Assembly (NCBI RefSeq): GCF_964030895.1
Contig: NZ_OZ034986.1
Coordinates: forward strand, 558,001-622,000
Source: Spiroplasma endosymbiont of Nebria brevicollis
GTDB lineage: Bacteria > Bacillota_I > Bacilli_A > Mycoplasmatales > VBWQ01
DNA: 64,000 nucleotides
Reading direction: 5' to 3'
A program made the position numbers and the translations under genes. Of the stretch, positions 62,570-64,000 are shown piece after piece (the first letter of the stretch is position 1; each line of letters starts with the position of its first letter). Below the pieces are notes generated by a model. That model saw nothing but the letters and a program-made list of their open reading frames with translations, did no database searches and had not been told where the DNA came from.

Positions 62570-64000
62570 ATGATGGCAGAAAAAACTAACAAAAAATCCA
62601 AACTGATAAAGTCTGATGAGATTAATGTGCAACCAGAAAATAAAGTTGACAATAACAATTTTAATGATAACCAAACAACACCCAATAAAAAACGTGCTAA
62701 ATTAAAAAAAGGAATATCAGGTTTTAATGAACTACGTATTAAAAAAAGTGGTTTCATGCTAACTGTTTTTAAATATTTTAAAAAGTATCCAATCCTTTAT
62801 ATTGTTGCCATGATAGCAACTGTAGCATCAGCGGCAGTATCAGTAATCATTCCTAAAATTACCAATAATTTTTTAGCAGTACCTGATGGTTTTAGTAATT
62901 GAAATAACATTTTAAATTTAGCGTATATTCTTATTAGCTTACAAATTGGTTCGGGATTATTTATGTATGTTCGTAATTTAACAGGAAGTATGATTGGTGT
63001 TAAAGTAGAAATTGAATATCGTAATAAAGTTTTAAAACATTTATTAGAATTAGATATGTCATATTATGAAGACCGTAAAATTGGCGATACTCTAACTAAA
63101 CTTATTAGTGATACAGGTGTGATTGGTGAAAACATGCAATCAATTCCCTTAACTATTCTTAGTTCTGTTGTTACCTTCTTTGGTTCAATTTATGTTATCT
63201 TCTCTTTAAATTGACAGTTATCATTAATTGTTTTAGGAATTGTTTTATTAATCTTAGTAGTGTCAATATTAAATGTCCAAATTATTCGTTACTTAAACTA
63301 CAAATGACGAAAAGTATATACTGATGTTAATGCTGATATTACCGACCGTTTAAGTACCATTACCTTAATTAAAAGTAATGCTACTGAAAAAACAGAGAAT
63401 GAAAGATTTGTTAATGAACATCTTAAATACTACCAAGCTGCTAAGAAAACTATTACCTTTGATAGTTTTACGAGAGCATTACTAATTACCTTACTAACAG
63501 GTATTAATATTGTTGGATTAGTAGCAGGATTTATCTTTGTTAATAAAGGAATGTTACAACCCACAACTCTAATTGCTTTTATCTTAGCTGTTAATACTTT
63601 AATTTTCCCAGTTATTCAAAGTATTGTCTTACTTGGGAACCTTGCTAAAACATCAACTTCAATTATACGAGTTAACGAAATTTTAGACGTTGAACCAAAA
63701 ATTAAAACTAAAGATAATGCTTTAGCAGTTAATGAAATTACTAATGATATTGTTTTTGAAAATGTTAACTTCCGTTATGATGATAAAGAAGCATGAATCT
63801 TAGAAAACTTTAACTTCACATTTGAAAAAGGAAAAAGTTATGCCATAGTTGGTGCCACAGGAGTTGGTAAAACGACTATCTCAAAATTACTATTACGTTA
63901 TTATGATCCAGCCCAAGGTCGAATTTTAATTAATAAAGATACTGATTTACGTGATGTTGACTTAACACAATATTTACACCACATTGGTTATATTGAACAA
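62570..64000 (+). CDS. ABC exporter, fused permease-ATPase (3' truncated by window)
   Basis: At least 477 residues, continuing past the window. An unusually long charged N-terminal tail (about 55 residues, KTNKKSKLIKSDEINVQPEN...) precedes the ABC membrane domain with six helices (ILYIVAMIATVASAAVSVII, SIPLTILSSVVTFFGSIYVI, SLIVLGIVLLILVVSILNVQ, ALLITLLTGINIVGLVAGF). The nucleotide-binding domain begins IVFENVNFRYDDKEAW, then Walker A VGATGVGKTTISKLLLRYYD and the Q-loop start IGYIEQ. A type IV (MsbA/LmrA-like) exporter of lipid, drug or peptide; the substrate is unknown. AAGGAG precedes the ATG, 2 bases after nadD. Confidence 0.92.

Overview
The window is a piece of a Spiroplasma-like Mollicutes chromosome. 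The DNA is very AT-rich, and dozens of conserved proteins (PolC, RNase Y neighbours, VirB4/VirD4-like ATPases, ABC transporter) only read through if UGA is tryptophan (genetic code 4). There is one 16S-23S-5S operon, lipoprotein signal peptides are common, and there is IS, plasmid and virus debris. Many frameshifted genes and ankyrin-repeat genes suggest an insect- or arthropod-associated, genome-degrading Spiroplasma; this is inference. No tRNA gene and no CRISPR array was seen.

Layout. 1-0.8 kb: 3' part of pdhD, followed by a strong promoter and a candidate multi-hairpin small RNA. 1.2-4.6 kb: a DUF285 surface protein, a decayed partial duplication of pdhC-pdhD, and a frameshifted lipoprotein. 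4.8-8.6 kb: rsmE, a Gfo/Idh/MocA oxidoreductase, deoC and an amine oxidase in a tight run. 9.3-12.2 kb: a lipoprotein split by an IS1595-type element, and a decayed Pr6Pr membrane protein. 12.4-13.5 kb: a PemK/MazF-like gene with a possible small RNA, between direct repeats. 13.6-17.1 kb: rpmF and a 1007-residue PLD-helicase-DUF3427 protein. 17.2-22.2 kb: rRNA operon. 22.3-29.7 kb: housekeeping (ridA, HU, broken recU, DivIVA/GpsB-like, rnpB, broken cinA, recA, rny, ffh).

30.1-37.1 kb: a compact type IV secretion/conjugation-type locus (zinc ribbon, VirB4-like, pilin-like, VirB6-like, small membrane peptide, VirD4-like) without a visible relaxase. 37.2-39.8 kb: a GC-richer structured RNA (group II intron-like), an ankyrin gene, and an intact IS1595-type element nested inside an IS5-type remnant. 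39.9-41.3 kb: pgsA and an SDR gene. 41.6-46.6 kb: a graveyard of lipoprotein, IS and conjugation fragments with a cluster of hairpins, including a perfect 30-bp inverted repeat. 46.7-55.2 kb: frr, cdsA, rseP, polC and an intact Pr6Pr protein. 55.2-57.7 kb: a rolling-circle (HUH) Rep module of plectrovirus or plasmid type. 57.8-59.1 kb: an ankyrin gene with an in-frame stop, an IS256 fossil and a lipoprotein ghost. 59.2-64 kb: DEAD-box-family helicase, nfo, nadD-yqeK fusion and an ABC exporter cut by the window end.

How it fits together: core blocks for translation, RNA decay, membrane lipid synthesis, replication and DNA repair alternate with accessory islands where mobile elements have landed and genes have decayed. 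The most unusual signals are the two IS1595-type copies. In both, an extra terminal palindrome lies outside the canonical inverted repeat but inside the 8-bp target duplication, and the palindrome shares copy-specific sequence with the inverted repeat. The second tier is non-coding: the five-hairpin RNA at 0.9 kb, the structured RNA at 37.2 kb and the perfect palindrome at 44.7 kb.
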